A stretch of 36,422 bases of DNA. It comes from Nitrosomonas nitrosa. Its GTDB lineage: Bacteria; Pseudomonadota; Gammaproteobacteria; Burkholderiales; Nitrosomonadaceae. The position numbers were made by a program, and so were the translations under genes. This document shows, in pieces, positions 8,326 through 17,546 of the stretch. Each line of letters starts with the position of its first letter. Within the stretch, counting starts at the first letter, position 1. The stretch covers positions 1 through 36,422 of the forward strand of contig NZ_QAOO01000030.1 of assembly GCF_003051105.1 (NCBI RefSeq), read 5' to 3'. The notes under the pieces were generated by a model that saw only the letters and a program-made list of their open reading frames with translations, was not told the origin of the DNA and made no database searches.

Positions 8326-8748
8326 ATGTGTAAGCATTCTCAATTATTACTGGCTCTCTTATGCGCCCTGTTGTTTGCCTGCAATAGCACTTCCAAACTA
8401 GCACATAAGGAATATGTCCCTTATAAAAGCGATGTATCCTGGCAGTGCCCAGAATTCAGACAATCTTTTTACTATCAAAATTACCTACTTAATTCATCCC
8501 CAAAAGTGATGGAAATATTAGAAGAAACTTACTCTAAATATACATGCGAAGAATGGGAAGAATATAACGCAGAAATTGAAAGAAAAGTTATGGCAAGACA
8601 GGCAGAGTTGGAGGCAGAAATCAAAGCTAAGAGAAAACTATTGAAACCCTATAACGGGGATGTAATTCAGTGTCGTAAAAATTACGATTCAAGCCTTACA
8701 TGTGATGATTATCCATTTTATTCCACATATAAACCCAGCATACCTTAA
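8326..8748 (+). CDS. Small putative lipoprotein
   Basis: The 140-residue product has a hydrophobic N-terminus ending in a good lipobox, L16-F-A-C19, so it should be cleaved by signal peptidase II and anchored to a membrane through Cys19. The middle (about residues 62-106) is strongly helical and charged, and four further cysteines follow the anchor. I do not recognise the family. It lies 129 bp downstream of the adhesin-like gene on the same strand, so co-export of the two is possible but unsupported. Confidence 0.6.
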   Translation: MCKHSQLLLALLCALLFACNSTSKLAHKEYVPYKSDVSWQCPEFRQSFYYQNYLLNSSPKVMEILEETYSKYTCEEWEEYNAEIERKVMARQAELEAEIKAKRKLLKPYNGDVIQCRKNYDSSLTCDDYPFYSTYKPSIP

Positions 8749-8757
8749 AGTTATTGG

Positions 8758-9012
8758 GGTCTGACCGCTGTGGACCGCCAAGTCAAAAGCGAGCATGACA
8801 ACCCAAGTATTGGCCTTTTGCTGTGCAAGAGCAAAAACAAGGTAGTGGCCGAATATGCCTTGGGCGATAAGAGCCAGCCCATGGGCATTGCCGAATACAA
8901 ACTGCTCGACTCTCTGCCTGCCGAACTACAAACCAGTCTGCCCAGTATCGAGCAAATTGAACAAGAGTTGGCAGGTGGCGATGATTTTGCTCAGGAGGAT
9001 GAAGAGACATGA
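8758..9012 (+). pseudogene. C-terminal fragment of a DUF1016 (YhcG-type) nuclease gene
   Basis: The frame from about 8758 reads as the end of a DUF1016 protein: TAVDRQVKSEHDNPSIGLLL, the later AEYAL and MGIAEYKLL phrases, and the closing LPSIEQIEQEL. Whole members are near 350 residues with a C-terminal PD-(D/E)xK nuclease; here only about 80 remain and no normal start exists (a GTG at 8770 is in frame). DUF1016 genes are common in type I restriction loci, which fits the hsdR sequences that follow. Base composition turns GC-rich here, so the junction near 8,755 is probably an insertion or deletion breakpoint. Confidence 0.75.
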
Positions 9013-9074
9013 GCGAATACATCAAAGTCGAACAACTTTTTTGCGGCAGTCGGACACAATATCCCTGCGGATGA
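9009..9074 (+). pseudogene. Orphan 5' end of an hsdR gene
   Basis: An ATG overlapping the DUF1016 stop (ATGA) opens MSEYIKVEQLF, 8 of 11 residues identical to the start of the hsdR gene at 9818 (MSEYTEVEQPF). Homology stops after about 33 bases and the frame ends at 9074. This suggests that a DUF1016-hsdR junction was interrupted here and that the vapBC-hsdR segment was joined in afterwards. Confidence 0.55.
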
Positions 9075-9163
9075 TCCAAGCAGGTAGAAAGCAAAGCATT
9101 GGATTTACATGCTATCAATGCTATCATTCCGTGAATGTGGAAATTTCGATGAGGTAAGCAACG

Positions 9164-9397
9164 ATGGCTAATTTGATCGTGCGCAATGTGGACGATGAAA
9201 TCGCTAATGCGCTGAAAATGCGGGCGAGCCGCCACGGCATCAGCGCCGAAGCCGAACACCGGCGGATTTTGGAACAGGCGCTGAGGCGCCCGAAAAAACG
9301 CTCTTTTCTCGAGGTGTTAAGCCAGATCCCCGAGGTGGGCACCGATGAAGACTTTGCCCGGGTACAGGATCAACAGGCTCCAAACCCGTTTGACTGA
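9164..9397 (+). CDS. vapB: FitA/VapB-type antitoxin
   Basis: The 77-residue protein starts with a ribbon-helix-helix (residues 2-40; LIVRNVDDEI, then two helices including HGISAEAEHRRIL), the typical FitA-like DNA-binding fold. The tail (LSQIPEVGTDEDF) is where such antitoxins block their PIN toxin. GAGG precedes the ATG. Its stop overlaps the toxin start by one base, so the two are coupled. Direct ATGCTATCA-like repeats about 50 bp upstream (9109-9126) are candidate operator half-sites for autorepression. Confidence 0.85.
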   Translation: MANLIVRNVDDEIANALKMRASRHGISAEAEHRRILEQALRRPKKRSFLEVLSQIPEVGTDEDFARVQDQQAPNPFD

Positions 9398-9825
9398 TGT
9401 ACTTGCTGGACACCAACATCATCAGTGAGCTGCGTAAAAAGGAGCGGGCCAACGCCGGCCTCAGTCGCTTTGTTCGCCAACTCGCCGACCAGGAGGCGCA
9501 AACCTATATCAGCGTGGTGACCGTCGGCGAGCTGCGCCGCGGCGTTGATTTAATCCGGCACCGGGGCGACCTCGTTCAGGCCGGGGCGCTGGAGACCTGG
9601 TTACAGAATCTACTGGATGACTATGCGGACAATATTCTGGATTTTGGCAAAGAGGAGGCGCAGATCTGGGGTCGTTTGCGCGTACCGCATCCGGAGAATG
9701 CACTGGATAAACAGATTGCCGCGACCGCGCTGAGCTACGGTTTCACCCTGGTCACGCGAAATGTGCGGGATTTTGTTCAGACCGGCGTTAGCCTGCTCAA
9801 TCCGTTCGAGTCATCCAATGTCTGA
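9397..9825 (+). CDS. vapC: VapC/FitB-type PIN-domain toxin ribonuclease
   Basis: The 142-residue PIN domain has the acidic residues expected for metal binding: D5 (LLDTNIIS), E45 (TVGELRRG), D104 (ALDKQIAA) and D125 (RNVRDF). PIN toxins of toxin-antitoxin pairs cleave RNA, often tRNA or rRNA; this one's target is unknown. It looks intact, with normal length. It follows vapB with a one-base overlap, and its last eight bases overlap the hsdR start (ATGTCTGA). The toxin pair is therefore wired into the restriction locus and may stabilise it. Confidence 0.88.
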   Translation: MYLLDTNIISELRKKERANAGLSRFVRQLADQEAQTYISVVTVGELRRGVDLIRHRGDLVQAGALETWLQNLLDDYADNILDFGKEEAQIWGRLRVPHPENALDKQIAATALSYGFTLVTRNVRDFVQTGVSLLNPFESSNV

Positions 9826-12800
9826 GTACACCGAAGTCGAACAGCCCTTTCTGCACCAGTTGCAAGACTTGGGCTGGGAGATCATCGACCAAGGGCCGGA
9901 GATTCCGTCCGACCCGACGAAAAGCTTGCGCCTGAATTTCCGCCAGTGGCTATTGCCCGAGGCGTTTGCAAAGTCGGTCGCGGCGTTGAATATCACCGCC
10001 GACGGCAAGCCGTGGCTGACCGATAAACAATTGCAGGATTTGCAGGACCAGATTCTGCGCCAGCCGAACCGCACGTTGCTCGAAGCGAACGAGGCGATTC
10101 AGAAACTGCTGTTCAAGGCGCAGGTGGATGTGAACGAACTCACCGGCGAGCAGGACCCGGTGGTCAAACTGATCGACTTCGCCAACCCGGAAAACAATCA
10201 CTTTCTCGCGATCAACCAGTTCCGCATCGATACGCCGGGCTGCGTGAAGCAATTCATCATTCCCGACATCGCGCTGTTCGTGAACGGCATTCCGCTGATC
10301 GTGGTGGAATGCAAGAAGGGCGGGCCAACTTGTGCCAATCCGATGGCGGAGGCCTTCGAGCAGTTGCAGCGCTATATGAACCGGCGCAAGGAAACCCATC
10401 AGCAGGGACTCAAGGAAGGCGAACCGCGCCTGTTCCACAGCAATCTGCTGTTAATTCGTAGCAGCGGCGTCGAGACCGATTACGGTACGATCACGTCCGG
10501 CGAAGAGCATTTTTATCCCTGGAAAACCCAATGGCCGCAGGCGAATAGTGCCGCTGAAGGAATGAACCAACAGCAGCAACTGGTCAACGGCATGCCGAAC
10601 AAGACCAATCTGCTCAGCATGCTGCGCACGTGCAGCGTGTTCATGGATACCGACGGCGGCCCGCGCATCAAGGTGGTGTGCCGTTACCAGTAATTCCGCG
10701 CCGCGAACAAAATCATCGAACGGCTGCGCAACGGCCAAACTGCCGAGGAAAAAAGCGGCGTGGTCTGGCACACGCAAGGTTCCGGCAAAAGCCTGACCAT
10801 GGTGTTTGTCGCGCGTATGCTGCGCGCCTCGGGCGATCTGAACGATTACAAGATTCTGCTGATCAACGACCGGGTGGATTTGGAAGACCAACTCGCCGAA
10901 ACCGCCACACTGATTGGCGGCCGGGTGCATGTGATCGAAAGCCGCAAGAGACTGCGCGAACAACTGGCGACGGACAGCTCCGACATCAACATGGTGATGG
11001 TGCACAAGTTCCAGTTGCACGACCAAAGCCTGCCGTTAAAAGTCGCCGAAGCCCTGGGTACCCATCAGACCATCCCTTCCAGTCAGACTTTTGGCGTCAT
11101 CAATCACTCCTCGCGCATCGTGCTGATGATCGACGAGGCACACCGCACGCAAAGCTCGGATCTGGGTGATAACATCTTTGAAGCCTTCCCGAATGCGGCG
11201 CGCATCGCTTTTACCGGCACGCCACTGATTACCGAGCGCCATGGCGAAAAGAAAACCGTGAAGCGCTTCGGCGATTACATCGATACCTATCGGTTGATGG
11301 ATGCGGTCGAAGACGGCACCACCTTGCAGATTCTGTATGAAGGCCGCACCGCCGATGCGGCGCCGAACGACAAGTACGGTTTTGAAACCTGTTTTGAAAA
11401 CCTGTTCAAGGACCGCAGCGAAGAAGAGCTGCTGGCGATCAAGAAAAAATACGGCGCCACCTGCGATCTCTTGGAAGCCGAACAGCGCATTGCCGCCATC
11501 GCCAAGGATATGGTGCAGCATTATCTGGAACATATCTTCCCGAACGGCTTCAAAGTGCAGGTGGTATGCCATTCGAAACTGGCGGCGGTGCATTACCAGA
11601 AAGCCATTCATCAGGCGCTGACCGATCATGCTGCACGGTTGGAAGCCGAACCGGAACCAAATTACGAGCTGATCAAAAAAGTGCGCTTCCTGAAAGCGAC
11701 CGTGGTGATTTCCAGTGACGGCAACAATGAGGCGGCTTATATTACCGAGGCACGAAAGCAGGCCAAAGCCTGGAATGCGGTGGATAATTTCTGCAAACCG
11801 TTCGACTTTGACGATCCGGACAAATCCAATTCTGGCATTGCCTTTCTGGTCGTGTGCGACATGCTGCTGACCGGCTTTGATGCACCGATCGAACAGGTGA
11901 TGTATCTCGACAAAAAAATCCGCGAGCACACTCTGCTGCAAACGATCGCGCGCACCAACCGGGTGAGGAAAGGGAAACAGCGCGGCTATGTCGTCGATTA
12001 CATCGGCCTCACCAACAACCTGACCGATGCCTTGACTCTGTATGCCGCAGCTGATGAACAGCAGGAGCTGGCTTTAGGTCTGAAAAGCATTACGTCGGAA
12101 GTACCGGTGCTGGAAGAGCGTTATCAGCGTTTGTTACAACTGTTCGCCGAGCACAAGGTGGTCAAAGTGCGCGAGTTTATCGAGGGCAAGCTGGCTAGCA
12201 TCGAAGAAGATGCCGCCGTGGTACACGAGGCGGTTAAGCTGCTCAAGGATGAAAAAATTCGCGCCGACTTTGACGTCTATCTGAAGAAATTTTTGATGAG
12301 TCTGGACATCATTTTGCCGAATCAAGCCGCCCATCCGTACCGGGTGTCGGCCAAGCGTCTGGGTTATTTCATGAGTGTCGCCAAGGAGCGCTATAAGGAC
12401 ACCAGTCTGGATCTGGGCGATGCCGGGCAGAAAGTGCGCGACCTGATCAACGAGCATCTGATCAGCTTGGGCATCAATCCCAAGGTGCCGCCGGTAGAAT
12501 TGCTGTCTGAGGACTTTATCGCCAATCTGAACAAACACGCAGCCGGCAATGCTGAAGCCAAAGCCAGCGAAATGGAGCATGCGATTCGCAAGCACTGTAC
12601 TGTGCATCATGATGAAGACCCGGCGTTTTATAAAAGCCTGGCGGAGAAAGTCGAAAAACTGATTGATCAGTATCAGGATCAATGGGATAAGCTGGCCGAG
12701 GAGCTAGAGAATCTCCGTACCGTAGCGATCGAGGGTCGCAAGCAGGGCGAGGAAGGTATGAGCAGGGAAGCGACTACCTTTTACGAACACGTCGTTAATG

Positions 12801-13084
12801 AAGCCTTTGCCAACGGAGCAGCACCCACTGACGTCAAGCCCAAAATGAAGGTGCTGATGGAGGCCATTGTTGAAACTTTGCAACACAGCATTGGCAGCAT
12901 TGATTTCTGGCACAATAGCGACAAGCAAAAGAAAACCCGCAGCGAAATCAAAACCGCGCTGACCTTGACCGGTATTACCGAACTCAAAAAAAACCGTGAA
13001 CGCATTGCGATCGAAATTATGAAACTGGCGAAGAATCGTCACGACGAATTGCTGAAAGGCACAGTGGGAGTGAACAAAGCATGA
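9818..13084 (+). pseudogene. hsdR: Type I restriction enzyme R subunit, interrupted by an in-frame stop
   Basis: HsdR is the motor and nuclease subunit of type I restriction enzymes. The N-terminal nuclease core has D150 and E164-C-K166 (PDIALF, VVECKK). The helicase has TQGSGKS at codons 319-325, DEAH at 439-442, FTGTP at 465-469 and ARTNR further on. Codon 292 is TAA (10,691-10,693); the same frame continues past it (FRAANKIIERL) to the normal end, so one base change, probably CAA or CAG to TAA, breaks an otherwise full 1,088-codon gene. A GTG at 10,760 could only restart inside motif I. No hsdM or hsdS is present, so restriction is very likely dead unless the stop is read through. Confidence 0.9.
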
Positions 13085-13788
13085 ATGTGCGCCGTGTCAG
13101 AGACATCGAATACCAATTGCTACCCGGCAGCCCGCGCAAAACCACCGATATCGTCATTGAACGTAACGGGGTGGTGGCCGTGCGTCCACCTGCGGGTTAT
13201 ACCCCGGAACAGGTGGATGCGGTGGTAGAAAGCAAACGCTTATGGATTTATCGTAATCTGGCCGAATGGAAAGATCTGAATGCGAGCGCCGTAGTGCGTG
13301 AATGGGTCAACGGCGAAACTTTTTTATACTTGGGACGCGCTTATCGGTTGTCGTTAGTATCTGATCAGGATTTTGCCTTGCAACTAAAAGAAGGCCGATT
13401 CTGCCTAAGTCGATCTGTGATCGAACAGGGTGGCACCAAGGTGGCCAAACAGGCATTTGAATCTTATTTCATCGACAAAGGCATGCAGCGTTTCAAAGAA
13501 CGGGTTACCTACTTCGCGCCGAAGGTGAGCGTCATTGTCGCAAACATTAAAGTAAAAGAGATGGGTTATCGCTGGGCCAGCTGCGGCAAAAGTGGCCAGC
13601 TTAATTTTCACTGGAAATGCATGATGGCGCCGTTGCGCATCATCGATTATATCGTAGTGCATGAGCTGTGCCATTTTCATCACCGAGACCACACTGATGC
13701 GTTCTGGAATGAAGTGGACAAGGTGATGCCGGACTATCGTGAGCGTAAGGAATGGCTGCGAAAACACGGGGCAAGCTTGGCGGTATAG
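13081..13788 (+). CDS. YgjP-like (DUF45) zinc metallopeptidase
   Basis: The 235-residue product carries HELCHFHHRDH near residue 195, an HExxH zinc site with a third ligand in the following HTDAFW segment, plus the family's YRWASC block (about 161-166). This is the YgjP/M48-like group usually found at the end of type I restriction operons. Its substrate is unknown; a processing or quality-control role for restriction subunits has been suggested by context only. The ATG overlaps the hsdR stop by four bases, showing translational coupling. The gene appears intact although hsdR upstream is broken. Confidence 0.88.
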   Translation: MNVRRVRDIEYQLLPGSPRKTTDIVIERNGVVAVRPPAGYTPEQVDAVVESKRLWIYRNLAEWKDLNASAVVREWVNGETFLYLGRAYRLSLVSDQDFALQLKEGRFCLSRSVIEQGGTKVAKQAFESYFIDKGMQRFKERVTYFAPKVSVIVANIKVKEMGYRWASCGKSGQLNFHWKCMMAPLRIIDYIVVHELCHFHHRDHTDAFWNEVDKVMPDYRERKEWLRKHGASLAV

Positions 13789-14202
13789 GTGTTAACTATA
13801 TCTTTATGAAAGTTATACTAACTATACTGCGACCGGTCGCTGTTGCAGGAAATTAGACTCCCAAACTCGTATCTGTTAACAAGATTTCATGGTTAAAGCA
13901 TCACTTGATGCTGGTGTTCGTGGATGACTACGCTCGGATAAGCTTCTGTATTTGTATTATTTTTGAATTATGTATGCTCCAAGATCTTCAGTCAGAGAAT
14001 AAAAGATTGGTGGAATAAAATGGTTCAGATTATTCTTCAATTTATGGGGGTGGTGAGTGCCCCGTTCTCGGCTGAATCGATATAGTGGCCAGTATTGCAC
14101 GATTTCAAACATTCAACCCATTAAGTAACGAAAGTAATTAAGTTTATAGCTCAGTAGCCGCTATGTTTTTTTATTGTCAATAAAATATAACGTGAGGGGA
14201 AT
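13789..14202. other. Intergenic region, AT-rich
   Basis: This is the junction between the GC-rich restriction block and AT-rich genes. It has several short T/A tracts but no open frame above about 40 codons that I would support, and no clear terminator for the restriction operon. A promoter for the 14,203 gene is probably in its last 100 bases. Confidence 0.35.
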
Positions 14203-14757
14203 ATGTTTTTTGAATATGATTTGATTCATGATGCAATCATTAGAAACAAGCCTATCAAAAATCTATTTAATTCGACAGTTGATAGTCTTTTGGATGATTA
14301 TGTTGTCAGTGACTATGTTACAACAGAACATATACCTGAAATTATATGCGACGGAAATCCTGCTAAGGAATCTGCCCGTTTTTTCTTTAAGAAATATCGA
14401 TATATAGCAAAATTAGATATCAGCAACACTCTTATAAAATATGATTTTGGTAGTCAATATCAATTAATAAAAAAATTTCCTCATGAATTTTCAGTAAATT
14501 TCTTTGATACATTTATCGCAGTAGAGATTGAGCCAAATACATTGGGTACTGAATACGTTGTAATATCTCCTCAAATAAAAAACGGTAATAACAGCTTAGA
14601 ACAAAGATTAGAAGGCGTTACTGCTGCAATATCAATTATTTCGATTTATTCTAGTCTCAACCCGGGTGGGCTAGTAGCTCTTCATGTAAAAATCGGCGAG
14701 TTACTAGAATATCTTAGAAGCGGACATGGTAAAAAGAAACGTTTTGGTATTTTCTAG
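14203..14757 (+). CDS. Hypothetical protein (184 aa)
   Basis: A strong GAGGGG site precedes the ATG, and the frame is typical of the AT-rich genes around it. The protein is soluble, mixed alpha/beta and slightly acidic, with a hydrophobic stretch (about 137-160, VTAAISIISIYSSLNPGGLVA) that could be a membrane helix or buried core, and a basic tail (GKKKRF). I do not recognise the family and see no catalytic motif. It is monocistronic by position. Confidence 0.55.
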   Translation: MFFEYDLIHDAIIRNKPIKNLFNSTVDSLLDDYVVSDYVTTEHIPEIICDGNPAKESARFFFKKYRYIAKLDISNTLIKYDFGSQYQLIKKFPHEFSVNFFDTFIAVEIEPNTLGTEYVVISPQIKNGNNSLEQRLEGVTAAISIISIYSSLNPGGLVALHVKIGELLEYLRSGHGKKKRFGIF

Positions 14758-15032
14758 TAGCCTTGTGAGCAAATTAGCTGATGTCTTTAGTCACGTAAAA
14801 GTGCTTTGACCATTTTTTATCTATCAATCTTAACAGTTGATGGGATAGGTATGTCCAAATTTTGATAAAAGAGATGATAGCCTCGTAACGACACCAAAGC
14901 AAAACGATCACTCAAAAAATTTTGCTTTATTTTGCTTTAATTAGCAAATGCCGATCTTTTTTCGGCTAGCTCGTGATAATTTTGCAAGAGGCTCAAGCGA
15001 TTTAATTTATCTTGAATTGATAGATGGGGGAA

Positions 15033-15049
15033 AGGGGGAGCGTACCCCT
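15033..15049. repeat. G-rich/C-rich hairpin, second copy
   Basis: AGGGG (15,033-15,037) pairs with CCCCT (15,045-15,049). The sequence GGGGGAGCGTACCCCT shares the AGCGTACCCCT core with 6679-6689. It sits 270 bp upstream of an adhesin-like start. Confidence 0.5.
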
Positions 15050-15146
15050 CCCTTACCTATGGTACATTTTGTTAAGAATTTTTACCCAAGAAAATCAGAA
15101 TCTTATAAAGCTTCTAGCTAACCTCAGAAACCTTGTTCCGTAAATT

Positions 15147-15192
15147 AATCCAGAAAATTAAAGTTACTAAGCAATTATATCGTTATTAGCAA
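15147..15192 (+). repeat. Conserved upstream block, copy 1 (matches 19,625-19,670)
   Basis: The word AATCCAGAAAATTAAAG, the following TTACTAAGCAAT and the later ATCGTTATTAGCAAT are nearly identical between the two places, far beyond what unrelated AT-rich spacers show. The block lies about 110-155 bp before each adhesin-like start, so it moved or duplicated together with the gene and may hold its promoter. Confidence 0.65.
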
Positions 15193-15302
15193 TATTGCAA
15201 ACAATAAAGCGGATTAATAAAGATAATATTATTCAAATGGTTATATCAATTTTTGTATTGATTGCAAGAATTTTAGAAAACTGGATAACGAGAAAGATAA
15301 TT

Positions 15303-16169
15303 GTGAAAAATCAATTGATTAATAAACTCCTATTTACATTATTTGCTGTTTTCATAAGCAATAGTGCGGTTGCTGAATGGACTTCGTCGGGAGTCTATGT
15401 TAGAGATGATTATAAATCCATATCTATATTATACGTTGATCATGACACAATTCGTATAAGCGGGAATAACGTAAAAATGTGGCATTTAGAGGATTTTAGC
15501 TACGCCAAAAAGATTAATGATATTAATATTTTATCTTATAAAGGTCTTAATGAATATGACTGCAAAAATGAGCAGTTCAGAGAACTATATGTTTTATTTT
15601 ATAGTGGAAAAATGGGATTAGGACGAATTGTTCATACCAATGAAATTCCTACTCGTTGGAAGCCAATTGTGCCAGGAGGTATTGGAGAAACTCTTTGGAG
15701 AACAGTTTGTGGGGAGCAAGACTATAATACTTATGCGGTTTCTGCTCCACTCCCTAAGCCTCCTGATTGGAAATCTCCTAATTGGATGAAATATGGTAGT
15801 GATAGTTTAGACTACCAATATTTTTTCGACCCAACATCAATTCAAAAGGACAATCATTTCAAAAAAGTATGGTCTCTATGGTCAGGCAAATCTCATTCTC
15901 ATTCCTTTGATAAACTTTATCCTATCAGACGAGTACTTTATGAATTTGATTGTCAGAGGGAAATGGTAAGAGTAGTTAGTGAAAATCCTCATTCTAATGT
16001 TAGAGGTGAAGGAAATGAACACCATCTTATATCTCGTCCTTATGGTGAAGCATGGGAATGGGGACCAGTAAAAGGTAGCGACTGGTCTGGCATTGAACGG
16101 GAATCCTATTATCAGCCCTCTGAGGATGTCGAAGTACTTTTTAACATTGTCTGTAACAAAAAGGGTTAA
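15303..16169 (+). CDS. Secreted surface-adhesin-E-like protein, two domains
   Basis: This is a paralogue of the 7318 gene. From the GTG at 15,303 the product has a signal peptide (NKLLFTLFAVFISNSAVAEW) and two adhesin-E-like domains. The first includes VKMWHLEDF, YDCKNEQ and GETLWRTVCG; the second includes FKKVWSLW, FDCQREM and a final IVCNKKG. The frame is open upstream to a TTG at 15,195, but that would put a hydrophobic extension before the signal peptide. The GTG, with GAGAAAG upstream, aligns with both paralogues. Predicted exported, disulfide-bonded and possibly surface-bound; its ligand is unknown. Confidence 0.72.
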   Translation: MKNQLINKLLFTLFAVFISNSAVAEWTSSGVYVRDDYKSISILYVDHDTIRISGNNVKMWHLEDFSYAKKINDINILSYKGLNEYDCKNEQFRELYVLFYSGKMGLGRIVHTNEIPTRWKPIVPGGIGETLWRTVCGEQDYNTYAVSAPLPKPPDWKSPNWMKYGSDSLDYQYFFDPTSIQKDNHFKKVWSLWSGKSHSHSFDKLYPIRRVLYEFDCQREMVRVVSENPHSNVRGEGNEHHLISRPYGEAWEWGPVKGSDWSGIERESYYQPSEDVEVLFNIVCNKKG

Positions 16170-16247
16170 CTAAGCCTAAGATATTATTATCAAGTAATTG
16201 AAAATAGAAAAAATTATGAATCTTGGGGTAGCGACCAATTATATTTA

Positions 16248-16586
16248 ATGAACGTAATTTTATCGATTATTCTTTTGCTATTTGTACAAACTGCCTATGG
16301 GTATAGGCATAGCTACGATTCTGATGAGACTCATGGATTATATGAAGTTTTCATGGGATTTGGAATTCTAGTAATTATTATGTTTTGTATAGGACTCATA
16401 TGGTTCATTTTGAGGATTGCCCCAGAATTGTTTCAAATTATAGTGGGTTTATTCATCAATCTTGGCTTAGTTACAATAATATTATTTTTTGCTTACCAAT
16501 TTTACATAGATGATTCGTGGATTATATCTTTCTTGTTCATCCTATGGGCTGGATACGCGATTAAAAAGCTTACAGAGATATTTTAG
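16248..16586 (+). CDS. Small membrane protein with signal-like N-terminus
   Basis: The 112-residue product starts with a cleavable-looking hydrophobic segment (about 1-18, ending TAYGYRHS) and then has three further hydrophobic helices (about 33-54, 60-82 and 88-106). It follows the adhesin-like gene by 78 bp on the same strand and shares its AT-rich composition, so they may be co-transcribed. The ribosome site is weak. No family recognised; membrane location is the only firm prediction. Confidence 0.5.
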   Translation: MNVILSIILLLFVQTAYGYRHSYDSDETHGLYEVFMGFGILVIIMFCIGLIWFILRIAPELFQIIVGLFINLGLVTIILFFAYQFYIDDSWIISFLFILWAGYAIKKLTEIF

Positions 16587-16594
16587 ACAATAAT

Positions 16595-16626
16595 CGTGTA
16601 CCCAGGGTCACGTGTACCCAAGGTCA
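16595..16626. repeat. Two tandem 16-bp units containing CGTGTACCCA
   Basis: CGTGTACCCAGGGTCA (16,595-16,610) is followed directly by CGTGTACCCAAGGTCA (16,611-16,626), differing at one base. The unit contains TGTACC, like the repeat at 6016-6033. It marks the edge between AT-rich and more GC-balanced sequence and may be an old junction. Confidence 0.5.
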
Positions 16627-17303
16627 GGTCGCGAATAAAGGAAAATAAGTTTATATTTCAACTCATAGCAAGACTAACCCATTTAGAATTTCTGGACTTA
16701 CCTTATCATGCAACATCATGTAGACATCACTGAAAACTTCATGAAGAGAGGATAGCCGACCAAGGTTTTTAGAAATCATTGAAGCAGTTGTTGAATACAA
16801 TTGGCAGTGTCATTGCATATACCGACCACTAAGGGCCCAAATCATGTGCGATGCTTCTGATGCCACTCACGATCGGCAAATCCTTGCTTGCAATTTTCAC
16901 CCGACAATACTAATATTCGAACGCGCCGATTTGTTTCGATTGCGGGCGCTTTATCAAATGCAGCTAAACCGGAGAATGACAAGCCCGTTCTCTGCTTATA
17001 ACAGAAACGGGTTTTTTGTTTTTAATGTCGCTGATTTACCGATACTTGCGGGCGACACATAAATACTGCTAAACGTCGCCTCAGTCCTTTCCCTGGGCTC
17101 GGCGAACGCCGGGAATAATGGGAAGGGCACTCAAGTGTATCCACTTTTTACTGTTAATAACGGTTTTCAGATCGCCCCTGTTTTTCCTTTTTTCCGGTGT
17201 TTCGGTATTCGTTTGGCGAACAGTACTTTGTGCTGTCACCAGCGCTTTTGACACAACACGGTGGACGGAAAGTAGTCTGCCGAGACATTTCAGGAGATAA
17301 CCA
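16627..17303. other. Intergenic region before the metK cluster
   Basis: This stretch has no supported gene. A 38-codon minus-strand frame at about 16,655-16,768 (ending EILNGLVLL) may be a gene tail but has no clear ribosome site. A good terminator hairpin lies at 16,984. Further right, the sequence leads into a strong AGGAG site for the gene at 17,304. Confidence 0.4.
16984..17017 (+). terminator. Rho-independent terminator
   Basis: CCCGTTCTCTG (16,984-16,994) pairs, with one bulge, to CAGAAACGGG (17,002-17,011), followed directly by six T. No intact rightward gene ends just before it, so it is probably left from a deleted gene. Confidence 0.65.
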
Positions 17304-17546
17304 ATGCATGGACTTCGAACCATTATCAGAATCAACAACGAGACAGTTGAACCGGTACGAGACAATATTGACACCCAGGCAAAATGGATACTGTCGTTAC
17401 TGAACATCCTCGACCGCAATACATTCATGACTTCAGGCAGGTTACCCGAGTCACTGCGTAAACTGGCCTCAGCCAGGGGTATCGATGTTACCCTGGCGGA
17501 AACCCGTGCACAGGAGTTGTTGCAATGCAGATTACAACGACATTAA
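17304..17546 (+). CDS. Hypothetical protein (80 aa), first gene of the metK cluster
   Basis: The ATG is preceded by AGGAG at a good distance. The product is a small soluble, mostly helical protein (TRDN-like polar start, then QAKWILSLLNIL and a C-terminal ETRAQELL helix). Its end overlaps the next gene by 22 bases in another frame, which suggests coupled translation. Codon use is more balanced than in the AT-rich genes on either side. The style is that of a phage or integrated-element accessory gene, but I cannot name a family. Confidence 0.55.
   Translation: MHGLRTIIRINNETVEPVRDNIDTQAKWILSLLNILDRNTFMTSGRLPESLRKLASARGIDVTLAETRAQELLQCRLQRH

Larger units (their letters stand above)
14758..15302. 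other. Intergenic region with adhesin-associated upstream repeat
   Basis: No gene is supported. It carries a repeated TTTTGCTTTA motif (14,920-14,940), a small GCCGA/TCGGC hairpin near 14,949, the G-rich hairpin at 15,033, and from about 15,140 a block nearly identical to sequence upstream of the truncated paralogue at 19,790. Confidence 0.45.

Noticed and set aside
10451..12682. Long minus-strand frames (100-300 codons) opposite hsdR
   Set aside because: GC-rich coding sequence commonly leaves antisense frames; these are histidine-rich, have no known motifs, and hsdR on the plus strand explains the region.
14915..14965. Repeated TTTTGCTTTA motif as a CRISPR-like or origin-like repeat
   Set aside because: Only two adjacent short copies, no regular spacers and no Cas or replication genes nearby.
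16844..17062. A 72-codon plus-strand frame before the metK cluster
   Set aside because: It runs straight through the terminator hairpin at 16,984, has no ribosome site and an unusual composition; probably chance.
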